A stretch of DNA of 48,796 bases from positions 1-48,796 of the forward strand of contig JAYTOP010000085.1 in the NCBI GenBank assembly GCA_043747745.1, read 5' to 3'. The translations under genes were made by a program, and so were the position numbers. The stretch comes from SZAS-103 sp043747745 (GTDB lineage: Bacteria; Pseudomonadota; Gammaproteobacteria; Xanthomonadales; Xanthomonadaceae). Positions within the stretch are counted from its first letter, which is position 1; every line of letters starts with the position of its first letter. Below, piece by piece: positions 25,051 through 33,680 of this stretch. The notes beneath the pieces are model-generated. The model had not been told where the DNA came from. It made no database searches and saw only the letters and a list, made by a program, of their open reading frames with translations.

Positions 25051-25701
25051 ATGCGACACGCCCCCGACTCGACCCGGCATGCCCACGTCGTCGTCCATAC
25101 GGAAACCCGCACCCGCGAACGCCGCCAGCGCCTCGCCATCGAAGCCGCGCGACTGATCAGCGAAGGCGGCATCAGCGACTACCACCTGGCCAAGCGCAAG
25201 GCTGCCGATCGGCTCGGCATCCACGACGACGCCTCGCTACCCCGCAACAGTGAGATCCGGGAGGCTCTGCGCGACTACCAGCGCCTCTTTCTCGCGCAAT
25301 CGCAGCCGCAACTGCTGCGCGCGCTCCGCGAGGCCGCAGCGAGCGCGCTGGCGTTCTTCGCGGTATTCGAGCCACGACTTGTCGGCCCGGTGCTCGAAGG
25401 CACCGCCGACGCGCATTCGGCGGTCTGCCTGCACCTGCATACCGACGAGGCCGAGCGCGTCCCGGTGTTCCTGGCCGAGAAGGGCATTCCTGCGGAAGCA
25501 TCCAGCCGGCGCGTCCGCCTCGACCGCGACCGCACGACCGACGCGACAGTCTGGCTGTTCGCAGCCGACGACCTGCCGTTCGACATCACGGTGCTGCCAC
25601 GCGATGCACTGCGGCAGGCACCGCTGGATCGGATCGACGAGAAACCCATGCGGCGCGCGTCGTTGGCAACACTGCAGGAGTTGCTGGCCGACGCGGTTTG
25701 A
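25051..25701 (+). CDS. Conserved protein of unknown function
   Basis: I recognise this only as a type of protein seen next to the PBP1a gene in Xanthomonadales; I know no function. It has 216 residues, no signal peptide and no membrane segment. The N-terminal third is helical and very basic/acidic (ETRTRERRQRLAIEAARLIS, then DYHLAKRKAADRLGI). The middle is AASALAFFAVFEPRLVGPVL with an acidic His-rich stretch (TADAHSAVCLHLHTDEAERV), and the C-terminus reads PFDITVLPRDALRQAPLDRI. The mix of GPVLEGTA..DAHSAV and DITVLP is reminiscent of a nucleotidyltransferase-like fold, but I cannot point to a full catalytic triad. The ribosome site GGAGG lies five bases before the ATG. It may be cotranscribed with mrcA, 80 bp away. 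Confidence 0.75.
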   Translation: MRHAPDSTRHAHVVVHTETRTRERRQRLAIEAARLISEGGISDYHLAKRKAADRLGIHDDASLPRNSEIREALRDYQRLFLAQSQPQLLRALREAAASALAFFAVFEPRLVGPVLEGTADAHSAVCLHLHTDEAERVPVFLAEKGIPAEASSRRVRLDRDRTTDATVWLFAADDLPFDITVLPRDALRQAPLDRIDEKPMRRASLATLQELLADAV

Positions 25702-25729
25702 AGCTGGCGTCTGCGACGTGCGCGCACAC

Positions 25730-25759
25730 AAAAACGCACCGCAATTGCGGTGCGTTTTT
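25730..25759. terminator. Bidirectional rho-independent terminator
   Basis: A perfect 8-bp stem CGCACCGC / GCGGTGCG (25735-25754, loop AATT) has AAAAA before it and TTTTT after it. It lies between two convergent genes, the unknown gene ending at 25701 and gltA ending at 25777, and can stop both. Confidence 0.92.
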
Positions 25760-25776
25760 GTACGGCACGGATTGAA

Positions 25777-27072
25777 TCAGCGCGCGCCGATCGGAGTGAA
25801 ATCGCGCGGCGTTGCGCCGACATAGACCTGGCGCGGACGGCCGATCTTGCCGTCGGTTTCGTTCTGCTGCTCCAGCCAATGCGAGACCCAACCGGCGGTG
25901 CGCGCGATCGCGAACATCACAGTGAACATCTCGGTCGGAATGCCGAGCGCCTTGTAGATGATTCCCGAGTAGAAGTCCACGTTCGGATACAGCTTGCGCG
26001 AGATGAAGTAGTCGTCCTTCAGCGCCGCCTCTTCGAGACGCAGTGCGACTTCGAGCATCGGATTGTTGACGCCGAGGTCTTCGAGCACCTTGTGGGTCAT
26101 CTCGCGGATGATCGTCGCGCGCGGATCGAAGTTCTTGTACACACGATGACCAAAGCCCATCAGACGGAAACCCGACGACTTGTCCTTGGCCTTCGCCACG
26201 GCCTTGCCAACGTCCTCCGGGCGACCGATCTCGGCGAGCATCTTCAGCACCGCCTCGTTTGCGCCGCCATGCGCCGGGCCCCACAGCGCGGCCACGCCGG
26301 CGGCGACGCATGCATACGGATTCGCGCCGGTCGAACCGACCAGGCGCACGGTCGATGTCGATGCGTTCTGCTCATGGTCGGCGTGCAGGATAAACAGCAG
26401 ATCGAGCGCCTGGGCCACGATCGGCTTGATCTGCAACGGTTCGCTGGGCACCTCGAACATCATGTGCAGGAAGCGTTCGACGTATTCGATGTTGTTGCGC
26501 GGATAGCGGATCGGCCAGCCAATCGAATAGCGGTAGCAGGCGGCGGCGATCGTCGGCACCTTGGCGAGCAGCCGGATCGCGGCGAGCCTGCGCTCCTCGG
26601 GGTCCTCCAGATCGAGCTTGTGGTGATAGAACGCCGCCAGCGACCCGACCATGCCGGTCAGCATCGCCATCGGATGCGCGTCGTGGCGGAAGCCGTACAG
26701 GAAGTTGCGGAAGGCTTCGTGCATCATCGTGTGATGGGTGACTTCGTGCTCGAACTTCGCAAACTGCTGCGGGTTCGGCAAATCGCCGTTCATCAGCAGA
26801 TAGCTGACTTCGAGGAAGTTGGAGTGCTTGGCCAGCTGCTCGATCGGGTAGCCGCGATACATCAGCACGCCGGCATCGCCGTCGATGTAGGTGATCGCGG
26901 ACTTGCAGCTCGCGGTCGCGGTGAAGCCCGAGTCGAAAGTGAAATGGCCGGTGGCACCCGGCAGCTTGGTGATGTCGATGCAGGACGGGCCGATGGTGCC
27001 TGGGACCAGCGGCAGCTCCACCGATTTGCCGGAAGCGGGATCGCTCAGCATTACGCTCTTGCTATCGGACAC
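25777..27072 (-). CDS. gltA: Citrate synthase
   Basis: Citrate synthase condenses oxaloacetate and acetyl-CoA at the entry to the TCA cycle. The 431 residues are of the hexameric, NADH-regulated type I class usual in gammaproteobacteria. The two catalytic histidines lie in WGPAHGGANEAVLKML and GFGHRVYKNFDPRA, and the catalytic aspartate in NVDFYSGIIYKALGIP. The N-terminus carries GTIGPSCIDITKLP, as in the family. The start is GTG at 27072, with AAGGAG six bases upstream. It is monocistronic, ending at the shared terminator at 25730-25759. Confidence 0.97.
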   Translation of the reverse strand: MSDSKSVMLSDPASGKSVELPLVPGTIGPSCIDITKLPGATGHFTFDSGFTATASCKSAITYIDGDAGVLMYRGYPIEQLAKHSNFLEVSYLLMNGDLPNPQQFAKFEHEVTHHTMMHEAFRNFLYGFRHDAHPMAMLTGMVGSLAAFYHHKLDLEDPEERRLAAIRLLAKVPTIAAACYRYSIGWPIRYPRNNIEYVERFLHMMFEVPSEPLQIKPIVAQALDLLFILHADHEQNASTSTVRLVGSTGANPYACVAAGVAALWGPAHGGANEAVLKMLAEIGRPEDVGKAVAKAKDKSSGFRLMGFGHRVYKNFDPRATIIREMTHKVLEDLGVNNPMLEVALRLEEAALKDDYFISRKLYPNVDFYSGIIYKALGIPTEMFTVMFAIARTAGWVSHWLEQQNETDGKIGRPRQVYVGATPRDFTPIGAR

Positions 27073-27308
27073 GTGAATCTCCTTGCTGGAATCGTCTGCG
27101 CGCGCGATTTGCGCGGCCGGAAACGGTCAGCTCGCAGCAATGAGTGCGCAAGTCGGAGCCGTCAATTCAAGCAGGAATTATCACACAGCCGCTGCGAGAT
27201 GGTCAGTGCTGACGCACCGGCGAAGTGCGACGGGCGTCGCAGCCGGTGGAATCCATACGCAACGGATCGAAGCGTGCGCGGCGACCGTGGCGGCCGCGCA
27301 GCTGGAAC

Positions 27309-27551
27309 TTACTTCTGGTAACGCTTGCGGAAGCGATCGACGCGACCGCCGGTGTCCATCATCTTCTGCTTGCCCGTGTAGAACGGGTGCGAATGCGACG
27401 ACACTTCGACCTTGATCAGCGGGTATTCCTGACCGTCTTCCCACTTCACGGTGTCCTTGCTGCCCAGTGTCGAGCGAGTCAGGAAGGAGAAGTCGGAGGT
27501 CACGTCCTGGAACACGACCGGACGGTAGTTCGGATGGATATCGGCTTTCAT
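27309..27551 (-). CDS. rpmE2: 50S ribosomal protein L31, type B
   Basis: A ribosomal large-subunit protein of 80 residues, beginning MKADIHPNYRPVVFQDVTSD and ending DTGGRVDRFRKRYQK. It lacks the CxxC zinc pair of the ordinary L31, so it is the zinc-free (type B) form, which in many bacteria is made under zinc shortage. I see no clear Zur box in the flanking 125 bp, so control is uncertain. It lies alone between gltA and recG. Confidence 0.96.
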   Translation of the reverse strand: MKADIHPNYRPVVFQDVTSDFSFLTRSTLGSKDTVKWEDGQEYPLIKVEVSSHSHPFYTGKQKMMDTGGRVDRFRKRYQK

Positions 27552-27676
27552 GGGAAGCGCCTGAAGAAGTGGCAGGAAAAGACGATCATTCTAGCTGTTT
27601 GCGCCATCCCGCCGCAAGCTCAAGCCCACGACACGCCAAAGAGTCGCCGAAACATGGCTTTGAAATACTGCCGGGA

Positions 27677-29797
27677 TCACACGCCAGCGTAGCGTTCGGC
27701 ACCACCGACCCAGCGCGCAACCAGCCGCTCGGCGCGCAGCGGATCGCTCGCGAGCAGGTCGTCGGCAAGGCGCTGCACCTGCGGCAGCAAGGCAGCATCG
27801 CGGATCAGGTCGGCGACCCGAAATTGCGCGAGGCCGGTCTGGCGCGTGCCGAGCAATTCGCCCGGACCGCGCAATTCCAGATCCTTCTGCGCGATCACGA
27901 AACCGTCGGTTGTCTGGCGCATGGTGTCGATGCGCTGGCGCGCCATCGCCGACAACGGCGGCTGGTATAGAAGCACGCACGTGGACGCCGCCGCACCCCG
28001 GCCGACCCGACCGCGCAACTGGTGCAACTGCGCAAGCCCGAGCCGTTCGGCATTCTCGATCACCATCAGGCTTGCACGCGGCACATCCACGCCGACCTCG
28101 ATCACCGTGGTGGCAACCAGCAGGTCGAGCTGCGCATCCTTGAATGCGCGCATCACCGCCTGCTTGTCGGCGGGTTTCAAGCGTCCGTGCACGAGACCGA
28201 CGCGCAATTGCGGCAATTGTTCGGCCAGCTGCGCATGCAACGCCGTCGCGGATTGCGCTTCAATGTCTTCGCTGGTATCGATGAGCGTGCAAACCCAATA
28301 GGCCTGCCTGCCCTCGGCGCAGGCCGCGCGGATGCGCTCGATCAATTCAGCGCGGCGCTCGACGCTCGCAGCCACGGTTTGCACCGGCGTGCGACCCGGC
28401 GGCAATTCGTCGATCACCGACACATCCAGATCCGCGTACGCGGTCATCGCCAGCGTTCGCGGGATCGGCGTCGCGGTCATCACCAACTGGTGCGGGACGC
28501 GCTCACCATCCCTTCCCTTGTCGCGCAGCGCGAGGCGCTGGTGTACGCCGAAGCGATGCTGTTCATCCACAATCGCCAAGCCCAGGTCGGCGAACGCCAC
28601 GCCCTCCTGCATCAACGCATGGGTACCGACGACGATTTGCGCGCGGCCATCGGCGATCGCCGCCAGCGCATCGCGGCGCGGTCGCGCGGCGAGCTTGCCG
28701 GTCAACCACATGACTGCAATGCCAAGCGGTTCCAGCCACGCACGCAACGTTCCCAGATGCTGTTCGGCCAGCAGTTCGGTCGGTGCCATCAATGCGACCT
28801 GGCGACCCGCAGCGACCGCGCGCAACGCCGCCAGCGCGGCGACCACGGTCTTGCCGCTGCCGACATCGCCCTGCAACAGGCGCAGCATCGGTTCATCGCA
28901 CACGATATCGGCGTGGATCTCGCGCAGCACGCGCTCCTGCGCGGCAGTCGGTACGAAACCCAGCTTCGCGCGCAGCGCATCGGCCAGATCGTCCTTCGCA
29001 ACGATCGGTCGCGCACCGAGCCGGCGCACCGCCATCCGTTGCCGTCGCAGGCTGAGCTGATATGCAAGCAGTTCTTCCAGCGCCAGCCGTTTCTGAGCGG
29101 GATGGACGCCGGCCGCGAGTTGCAGCAAGTCGGTATCGGCGGTCGGCTGATGCACCGTGAGCAGTGCGTCGCGGAGGCCAGGCAGCTTGTGTTCGCGCAG
29201 CGCTTCAGGCGGCAGCAGTTCGAGGTCTTCGGAAGGAGGCAGGCGCTCCAGCGCGAGACCGATCAGTCGCCGCAACGCGCCGGGACCGACGCCTTCGACT
29301 GCGGGATACACCGGATCGAGTCGGTCGCGCAGATCGGAGGTGCCGTCATCGGCGAGAAAACTGTACGACGGATGCGCGATCTCCAACCCGTTGCGGCCCG
29401 GACGCGGCGTTCCATAGACACGCACGCGCCGACCAACGAGGAACTGCGCAACCTGTGCGCCGGTGAAATGGAAGAAGCGCAGCACCAAGGTGGCGCCCGT
29501 ATCGTCGCCGACCGCGACCTGCAGCATCGGCCGAAAGCGGAAGCTGCGCTCGACCGCTTCAACGCGACCCTCGACCTGCACGGGAATGCCCGGCTGCAAC
29601 GCGCGGATCGCGCTGAGCCGGGTGCGATCCTCGTAGCGCAGCGGCAGATGCAGCCACAGATCTTGCACGCGCAGCAGACCGTATGCGGCGAGTTTGTCGG
29701 CGACGCGCGGGCCGACTCCGGAGAGTGCGGACAGCGGCGCTTCGCCGGTGACGGCCAGTGCCGGTGCGGGAGGCTTGCGACGCGGGGGCTTGCTCAC
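27677..29797 (-). CDS. recG: ATP-dependent DNA helicase RecG
   Basis: RecG reverses stalled replication forks and processes branched DNA. The N-terminal wedge/OB domain (about 20-220) has LSGVGPRVADKLAAYGLLRV and the helicase domains follow. Motif I is GDVGSGKTVVAAL, motif II VDEQHRFG (DEQH box), motif III TATPIPRTLAM, and motif VI QLRGRVGRG. The TRG region follows with TDGFVIAQKDLELRGPGELL. I chose the GTG at 29797 (706 residues), because upstream of it the frame runs through 15-bp repeats into ridA and has no ATG. The neighbours ridA, spoT, rpoZ and gmk lie on the same strand in the usual order. Confidence 0.94.
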   Translation of the reverse strand: MSKPPRRKPPAPALAVTGEAPLSALSGVGPRVADKLAAYGLLRVQDLWLHLPLRYEDRTRLSAIRALQPGIPVQVEGRVEAVERSFRFRPMLQVAVGDDTGATLVLRFFHFTGAQVAQFLVGRRVRVYGTPRPGRNGLEIAHPSYSFLADDGTSDLRDRLDPVYPAVEGVGPGALRRLIGLALERLPPSEDLELLPPEALREHKLPGLRDALLTVHQPTADTDLLQLAAGVHPAQKRLALEELLAYQLSLRRQRMAVRRLGARPIVAKDDLADALRAKLGFVPTAAQERVLREIHADIVCDEPMLRLLQGDVGSGKTVVAALAALRAVAAGRQVALMAPTELLAEQHLGTLRAWLEPLGIAVMWLTGKLAARPRRDALAAIADGRAQIVVGTHALMQEGVAFADLGLAIVDEQHRFGVHQRLALRDKGRDGERVPHQLVMTATPIPRTLAMTAYADLDVSVIDELPPGRTPVQTVAASVERRAELIERIRAACAEGRQAYWVCTLIDTSEDIEAQSATALHAQLAEQLPQLRVGLVHGRLKPADKQAVMRAFKDAQLDLLVATTVIEVGVDVPRASLMVIENAERLGLAQLHQLRGRVGRGAAASTCVLLYQPPLSAMARQRIDTMRQTTDGFVIAQKDLELRGPGELLGTRQTGLAQFRVADLIRDAALLPQVQRLADDLLASDPLRAERLVARWVGGAERYAGV

Positions 29798-29799
29798 GC

Positions 29800-29847
29800 C
29801 AGACTCAATCGCATGCGCATCAATCGCGTGCGCATCAATCGCATGCG
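29800..29847 (-). repeat. Three tandem 15-bp repeats between ridA and recG
   Basis: On the minus strand the unit GCATGCGATTGAT (15-bp period with flanking bases) recurs three times; read in the recG frame it would give HAIDA-HAIDA-HAIES. It sits between the ridA stop and the GTG start chosen for recG. If a more upstream start were used, these would become an N-terminal repeat in RecG. Confidence 0.6.
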
Positions 29848-29879
29848 GATCGGTCGAGTGCGCACCATTCGAGCGCGCA

Positions 29880-30263
29880 TCAGACCAGCACGACCACCAG
29901 ATCGATCTCGACACTTGCGCCCATCGGTAACGAAGCCACGCCGATGGTCGAACGCGCCGGATACGGTGCGCTGAAATAGTCGACCATCACCGCATTCACG
30001 GCGGCGAAATCGGCCAGATCGGTCAGGTAAATACCGACGCGAACGACTTGATCGAAATCCGCGCTCGCAGCCGTACAGACCGCGCGCAAGTTATCGAACA
30101 CTCGGCGCGTCTGCGCGGTAATGTCGCCGACGACCAGTTTGCCGGTGGCCGGATCGATTGGAGTCTGCCCGGAGGTGTAAAGCGTGCGGCCAGCGATGAC
30201 CGCCTGGCTGTAGGGGCCGATGGCGGCTGGCGCACGATCGGTGGCGACGGGTTGGCGTGACAT
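29880..30263 (-). CDS. ridA: RidA family reactive intermediate/imine deaminase
   Basis: RidA hydrolyses reactive enamine/imine intermediates made by PLP enzymes such as threonine dehydratase. The 127-residue protein has the family order: AIGPYSQAVIAGRTLYTSGQ, DFDQVVRVGIYLTDLADFAA, and the substrate-binding arginine in YPARSTIGVASLPMGASVEI. I chose the ATG at 30263, since upstream the frame runs into spoT (30329) and has no homology. It lies 65 bp after spoT, in the position seen in many gammaproteobacteria. Confidence 0.95.
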   Translation of the reverse strand: MSRQPVATDRAPAAIGPYSQAVIAGRTLYTSGQTPIDPATGKLVVGDITAQTRRVFDNLRAVCTAASADFDQVVRVGIYLTDLADFAAVNAVMVDYFSAPYPARSTIGVASLPMGASVEIDLVVVLV

Positions 30264-30328
30264 GGCGGTCCTGATGTTGACGATGCGGAAGTCTAGCGCG
30301 CTACGATCCGTGCGCGAGAATGCGCGAC

Positions 30329-32482
30329 TCAGACCCTCTGCGCGCCCTGCACCACCACCAGCCTGCGGATGCGGCTGATCACCTCGGCCAGGTGCTGCAC
30401 CGACTTGACCTCGACCACGAAGTGCATCACCGAGGCGCTGATATCGCGTTCCTGGTACTCGACGCTGTCGATGTTCGACTTCGCCTCGGCCACCGCTGCG
30501 GCGACCTGCGCGAGCACGCCGGGCTTGTTGACGACCTCGATGCGCAGCTCGACGCGATAGTCGCCTTCGACATTGCGGTCCCAGTCGATGCCGACCCAGC
30601 GCTCGGGCGACTTGCGGAACTCGGGCACGTTGCTGCATTCGAGCCGGTGCACCACCACGCCCTTGCCCGCGCTGAGATGGCCCATGATCGGGTCGCCCGG
30701 GATCGGCTTGCAGCACGCCGCGTAGGTGATGATCCCGCGCTCGGCACCGGTGATGTGGATGTTGTCCTCGCTGGCTTGACGACCCATCGCATGCGATTCC
30801 CCGCGCGCCAACGCCTGCGCGACTTGCGCGGGCATGCGATTGCCCAGCGCGATGTCGGACAGCAATTCTTCAAGTCGCTTGTAGCGGTGTTCGGCGAGAT
30901 ATTTTTCCAGCACCGTCGGCGGCACGCTGTCGAGTGAGCTGTCGCGGGATTCGAGCGCGCGTTCGAGGATGCGATGCCCGAGGTCCACCGCGTCTTCGTG
31001 TTCAAGATGCTTGAGGTGGTGCCGGATCGCGGTGCGCGCCTTGCTCGACACCACATAGTCGAGCCATTGCGTGCTCGGCGCGGCCGATTTCGCAGTGATG
31101 ATCTCCACGCGCTGGCCGCTGTTGAGCTTGGTGCGCAAAGGTACGAGCTTCTTGTCGACGCGCGCGGCGACGGCGTGATTGCCGACGTCCGTATGCACCG
31201 CGTAGGCGAAATCCAGCGCGGTCGCATTGCGCGGCAAAGCAAGGATCGCGCCCTTCGGCGTGAACAGATAAACCTCGTCGGGGAACAGGTCGACCTTGAC
31301 GTGTTCGAGGAATTCCAGCGACGAGCCCGCGTACTGCTGCGATTCGAGCAGGCTGCGCAGCCAGTCGTGGGCGCGCGTTTGCGCACTGTTCGGCGCGTTG
31401 CCGCCATGCTTGTAGACCCAGTGCGCAGCGATCCCGCGCTCGGCGATCACGTCCATGTCCTCTGTGCGGATCTGCACCTCCAGCGGCGACCCGTAAGGCC
31501 CGAACAGCACCGTGTGCAGCGATTGGTAACCGTTCGCCTTCGGAATCGCAATGAAGTCGCGGAAGCGCGTATCGACCGGTTTGTAGACGCCATGCACGAC
31601 GCCCAGCGCCTGATAGCACTGGCTCACCGTCTGCACCACGACGCGGAAGCCGAACACGTCCATCACCTGCACGAACGACTTATGTTCGGTGCGCATCTTG
31701 TTGTAGATGCTGTAGGGGGTCTTGACCCGACCGATCAGGCGGTACGGCAAGCCTTCCTCGGCAAGCCGGTCGGCGAGCCGCTTCTCGATCACCGTCATCG
31801 CCTCGCGACGCATCACCGGCTGGCTGTGGATGCGGCGCAGGATGGTCGCGTGCCGATGCGGATACAGCACGCGAAAGCCGAGATCCTGCAGCTCGCTCTT
31901 GATCCGGTTCATTCCCAGCCGCTGCGCGATCGGCCCGTAGATATCCAGCGTCTCGCGGGCGATGCGCTTCTGGCTGGCTGGCGCCATCGCATCGAGCGTG
32001 CGCATGTTGTGCAGGCGGTCGGCGAGCTTGATTAGGATCACCCGCAAGTCGCGCGACATCGCCAGCAGCATCTTGCGGAAACTTTCTGCGGCCGCTTCCT
32101 GGCGATCGCGGAACTTCAGCCGGTCGAGCTTGGTGACGCCTTCGACGAGGGCGGCCACTGCATCGCCGAAAGCATCCGCGAGCACGCGGTGTTCGAGTGG
32201 GGTGTCTTCCAGCGCGTCGTGCAGGATCGCCGCGCACAGGGTTTCGGAGTCCATACGCAGGTCGGCGAGGATCGAGGCGACTGCGACCGGGTGGGTGATG
32301 TAGGGTTCGCCACTGGCGCGAATCTGGCCCGCGTGGGCGGATGCGCCGAGCCTGTATGCGCGGCGAACCGTCGCGATCTGCTCGGGCGCAAGGTAGTCGC
32401 GCAGCTTGGACTCGAGCGCAAGCACATCGTCCGGCACCGATTCGGGGCCAGCGGGAACAGATGCGCTGAGTTGCGTATTCAT
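30329..32482 (-). CDS. spoT: Bifunctional (p)ppGpp synthetase/hydrolase SpoT
   Basis: SpoT sets the level of the alarmone (p)ppGpp. The 717 residues are in order: an HD hydrolase domain with H50, H64 and HD at 88-89 (ILHDALEDTP) and KLADRLHNMRTL; a synthetase domain with RVKTPYSIYNKM and NGYQSLHTVLFGPYG; a TGS domain (VYLFTPKGAILALPRNATAL); a zinc-finger/helical region with the CC pair in YAACCKPIPGDPIMGHLSAG; and a C-terminal ACT domain. The hydrolase residues are intact, so it should be bifunctional. It follows rpoZ on the same strand, the classic gmk-rpoZ-spoT order, with a 168-bp gap that holds an inverted repeat. Confidence 0.96.
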   Translation of the reverse strand: MNTQLSASVPAGPESVPDDVLALESKLRDYLAPEQIATVRRAYRLGASAHAGQIRASGEPYITHPVAVASILADLRMDSETLCAAILHDALEDTPLEHRVLADAFGDAVAALVEGVTKLDRLKFRDRQEAAAESFRKMLLAMSRDLRVILIKLADRLHNMRTLDAMAPASQKRIARETLDIYGPIAQRLGMNRIKSELQDLGFRVLYPHRHATILRRIHSQPVMRREAMTVIEKRLADRLAEEGLPYRLIGRVKTPYSIYNKMRTEHKSFVQVMDVFGFRVVVQTVSQCYQALGVVHGVYKPVDTRFRDFIAIPKANGYQSLHTVLFGPYGSPLEVQIRTEDMDVIAERGIAAHWVYKHGGNAPNSAQTRAHDWLRSLLESQQYAGSSLEFLEHVKVDLFPDEVYLFTPKGAILALPRNATALDFAYAVHTDVGNHAVAARVDKKLVPLRTKLNSGQRVEIITAKSAAPSTQWLDYVVSSKARTAIRHHLKHLEHEDAVDLGHRILERALESRDSSLDSVPPTVLEKYLAEHRYKRLEELLSDIALGNRMPAQVAQALARGESHAMGRQASEDNIHITGAERGIITYAACCKPIPGDPIMGHLSAGKGVVVHRLECSNVPEFRKSPERWVGIDWDRNVEGDYRVELRIEVVNKPGVLAQVAAAVAEAKSNIDSVEYQERDISASVMHFVVEVKSVQHLAEVISRIRRLVVVQGAQRV

Positions 32483-32526
32483 GCGGCCAGCCTACGCGGC
32501 GGCGCGCGGAGCGGCAACGCTATGAG

Positions 32527-32645
32527 GCGGGGAACGGGGAACGGGGAACAGAAAAACTCCAACGCTGCGCATCTGTTGGGGAAGCGGTTGCGTGAAGACG
32601 GGAAGAGAAAGCTGCTCTTTCTGTTCCCTGTTCCCCTTTCCCCGC
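32527..32645. repeat. 28-bp inverted repeat (GGGGAACGGGGAACAG) between rpoZ and spoT
   Basis: Arm one at 32527-32554 and arm two at 32618-32645 are reverse complements with two mismatches in 28 bases. A 63-bp spacer separates them. The block is rich in GGGGAAC units and could be a dispersed intergenic element or a strong RNA structure between rpoZ and spoT. Confidence 0.75.
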
Positions 32646-32650
32646 TGTCG

Positions 32651-32950
32651 TCAGTCGTCGCCGCCCTTGGACAGATCGTCGTCGACGACCTCGGCAGCGG
32701 CCCATTCCAGCGCCTCGCGCTCGGCGCGCTCACGCTCGGTCTTGTCGACGTGGTCGATGGTGGCCTGGTCGATCTTGCGGGCAGCGATTTCGCGCAGAGC
32801 CAGCACGGTCGGCTTGTCGGATGCTTCGGCGCTTTCCAGCACCGACGGCACGCCCTTGGCCAGTTGGCGCGCGCGCTTGGACGCCATCACCACCAGTTCA
32901 AAGCGGTTACCCACCACTTCCAGACAGTCTTCAACGGTTACGCGGGCCAT
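32651..32950 (-). CDS. rpoZ: DNA-directed RNA polymerase omega subunit
   Basis: Omega (99 residues) helps assemble RNA polymerase and is a site of ppGpp binding with beta prime. The N-terminus ARVTVEDCLEVVGNRFELVV, the basic MASKRARQLAKG and VLALREIAARKI are standard, and the tail is acidic. It lies between gmk and spoT. The stop is only six bases from the inner end of the 28-bp inverted repeat. Confidence 0.97.
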   Translation of the reverse strand: MARVTVEDCLEVVGNRFELVVMASKRARQLAKGVPSVLESAEASDKPTVLALREIAARKIDQATIDHVDKTERERAEREALEWAAAEVVDDDLSKGGDD

Positions 32951-33059
32951 GCTTGCTCCGGGGATGCGCCGACGGACGGTCGGACGGCAGAATGGGACTG
33001 CGAAGTGTAGCGACTGGGGGCTGGATGCGCAAATCCAATCCAGAACAGCCGGCAGTGAC

Positions 33060-33680
33060 TCAGTCTTCGCCCGTAAGCAGCGCCCCGATCAACCGGCCAT
33101 GGCGCGCGACCTGGGCGTCGCGGCGCAGGCGGCTCGCGGTGAAGATCGCGCACATCTCGTCCACGGCGCGGTCGAACACCTCGTTGACGATCACGAAGTC
33201 GAACTCGCCGTAATGCGACATCTCGTCGCGCGCGGCGGCAAGTCGGCGGGTAATCGTGTCCTCGCTATCCTGTCCACGCGCATGCAATCGGCGTTCGAGT
33301 TCGGCCAGCGACGGCGGCAGGATGAACACTCCAACTGCGTCGTGCACTTGCTGGCGCACCTGGCGCGCGCCCTGCCAGTCGATCTCCAGCAACACATCGC
33401 GCCCTTGCGCGAGTTGCGGTTCGACCGACTGCCGCGCGGTGCCCTTCCAGTCGCCATGCACCAAGGCATGCTCGTAGAAATCGCCCGTTGCGATCATCCG
33501 CTGGAAGTCGTCGACGCTGACGAAGTGATAGTGCTGCGCGTGCCGCTCACCTGGCCGCGGGCCGCGCGAGGTGAACGAGATCGACAGGGCGATGCCCGAA
33601 TCGCGCGCGAGCACCGCGTTGACGATGCTGGATTTGCCGGCGCCCGATGGTGCCGCGACGATGAACAGGGTGCCTCTCAT
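33060..33680 (-). CDS. gmk: Guanylate kinase
   Basis: Guanylate kinase phosphorylates GMP to GDP with ATP. The P-loop is APSGAGKS (10-17), then SISFTSRGPRPGERHAQHYH with the GMP-binding residues and LEIDWQGARQV. The 206 residues are normal. The start is the ATG at 33680; the longer frame to 33926 lies inside the upstream gene. Its ATG overlaps the stop of the restriction-methyltransferase gene as ATGA. That is odd, because the usual neighbour upstream of gmk is yicC, now 3.8 kb away. An essential gene thus appears coupled to an accessory one. Confidence 0.96.
   Translation of the reverse strand: MRGTLFIVAAPSGAGKSSIVNAVLARDSGIALSISFTSRGPRPGERHAQHYHFVSVDDFQRMIATGDFYEHALVHGDWKGTARQSVEPQLAQGRDVLLEIDWQGARQVRQQVHDAVGVFILPPSLAELERRLHARGQDSEDTITRRLAAARDEMSHYGEFDFVIVNEVFDRAVDEMCAIFTASRLRRDAQVARHGRLIGALLTGED

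Noticed and set aside
28022..29974. 650-codon plus-strand open frame opposite recG
   Set aside because: Antisense shadow of recG and the repeats beside it.
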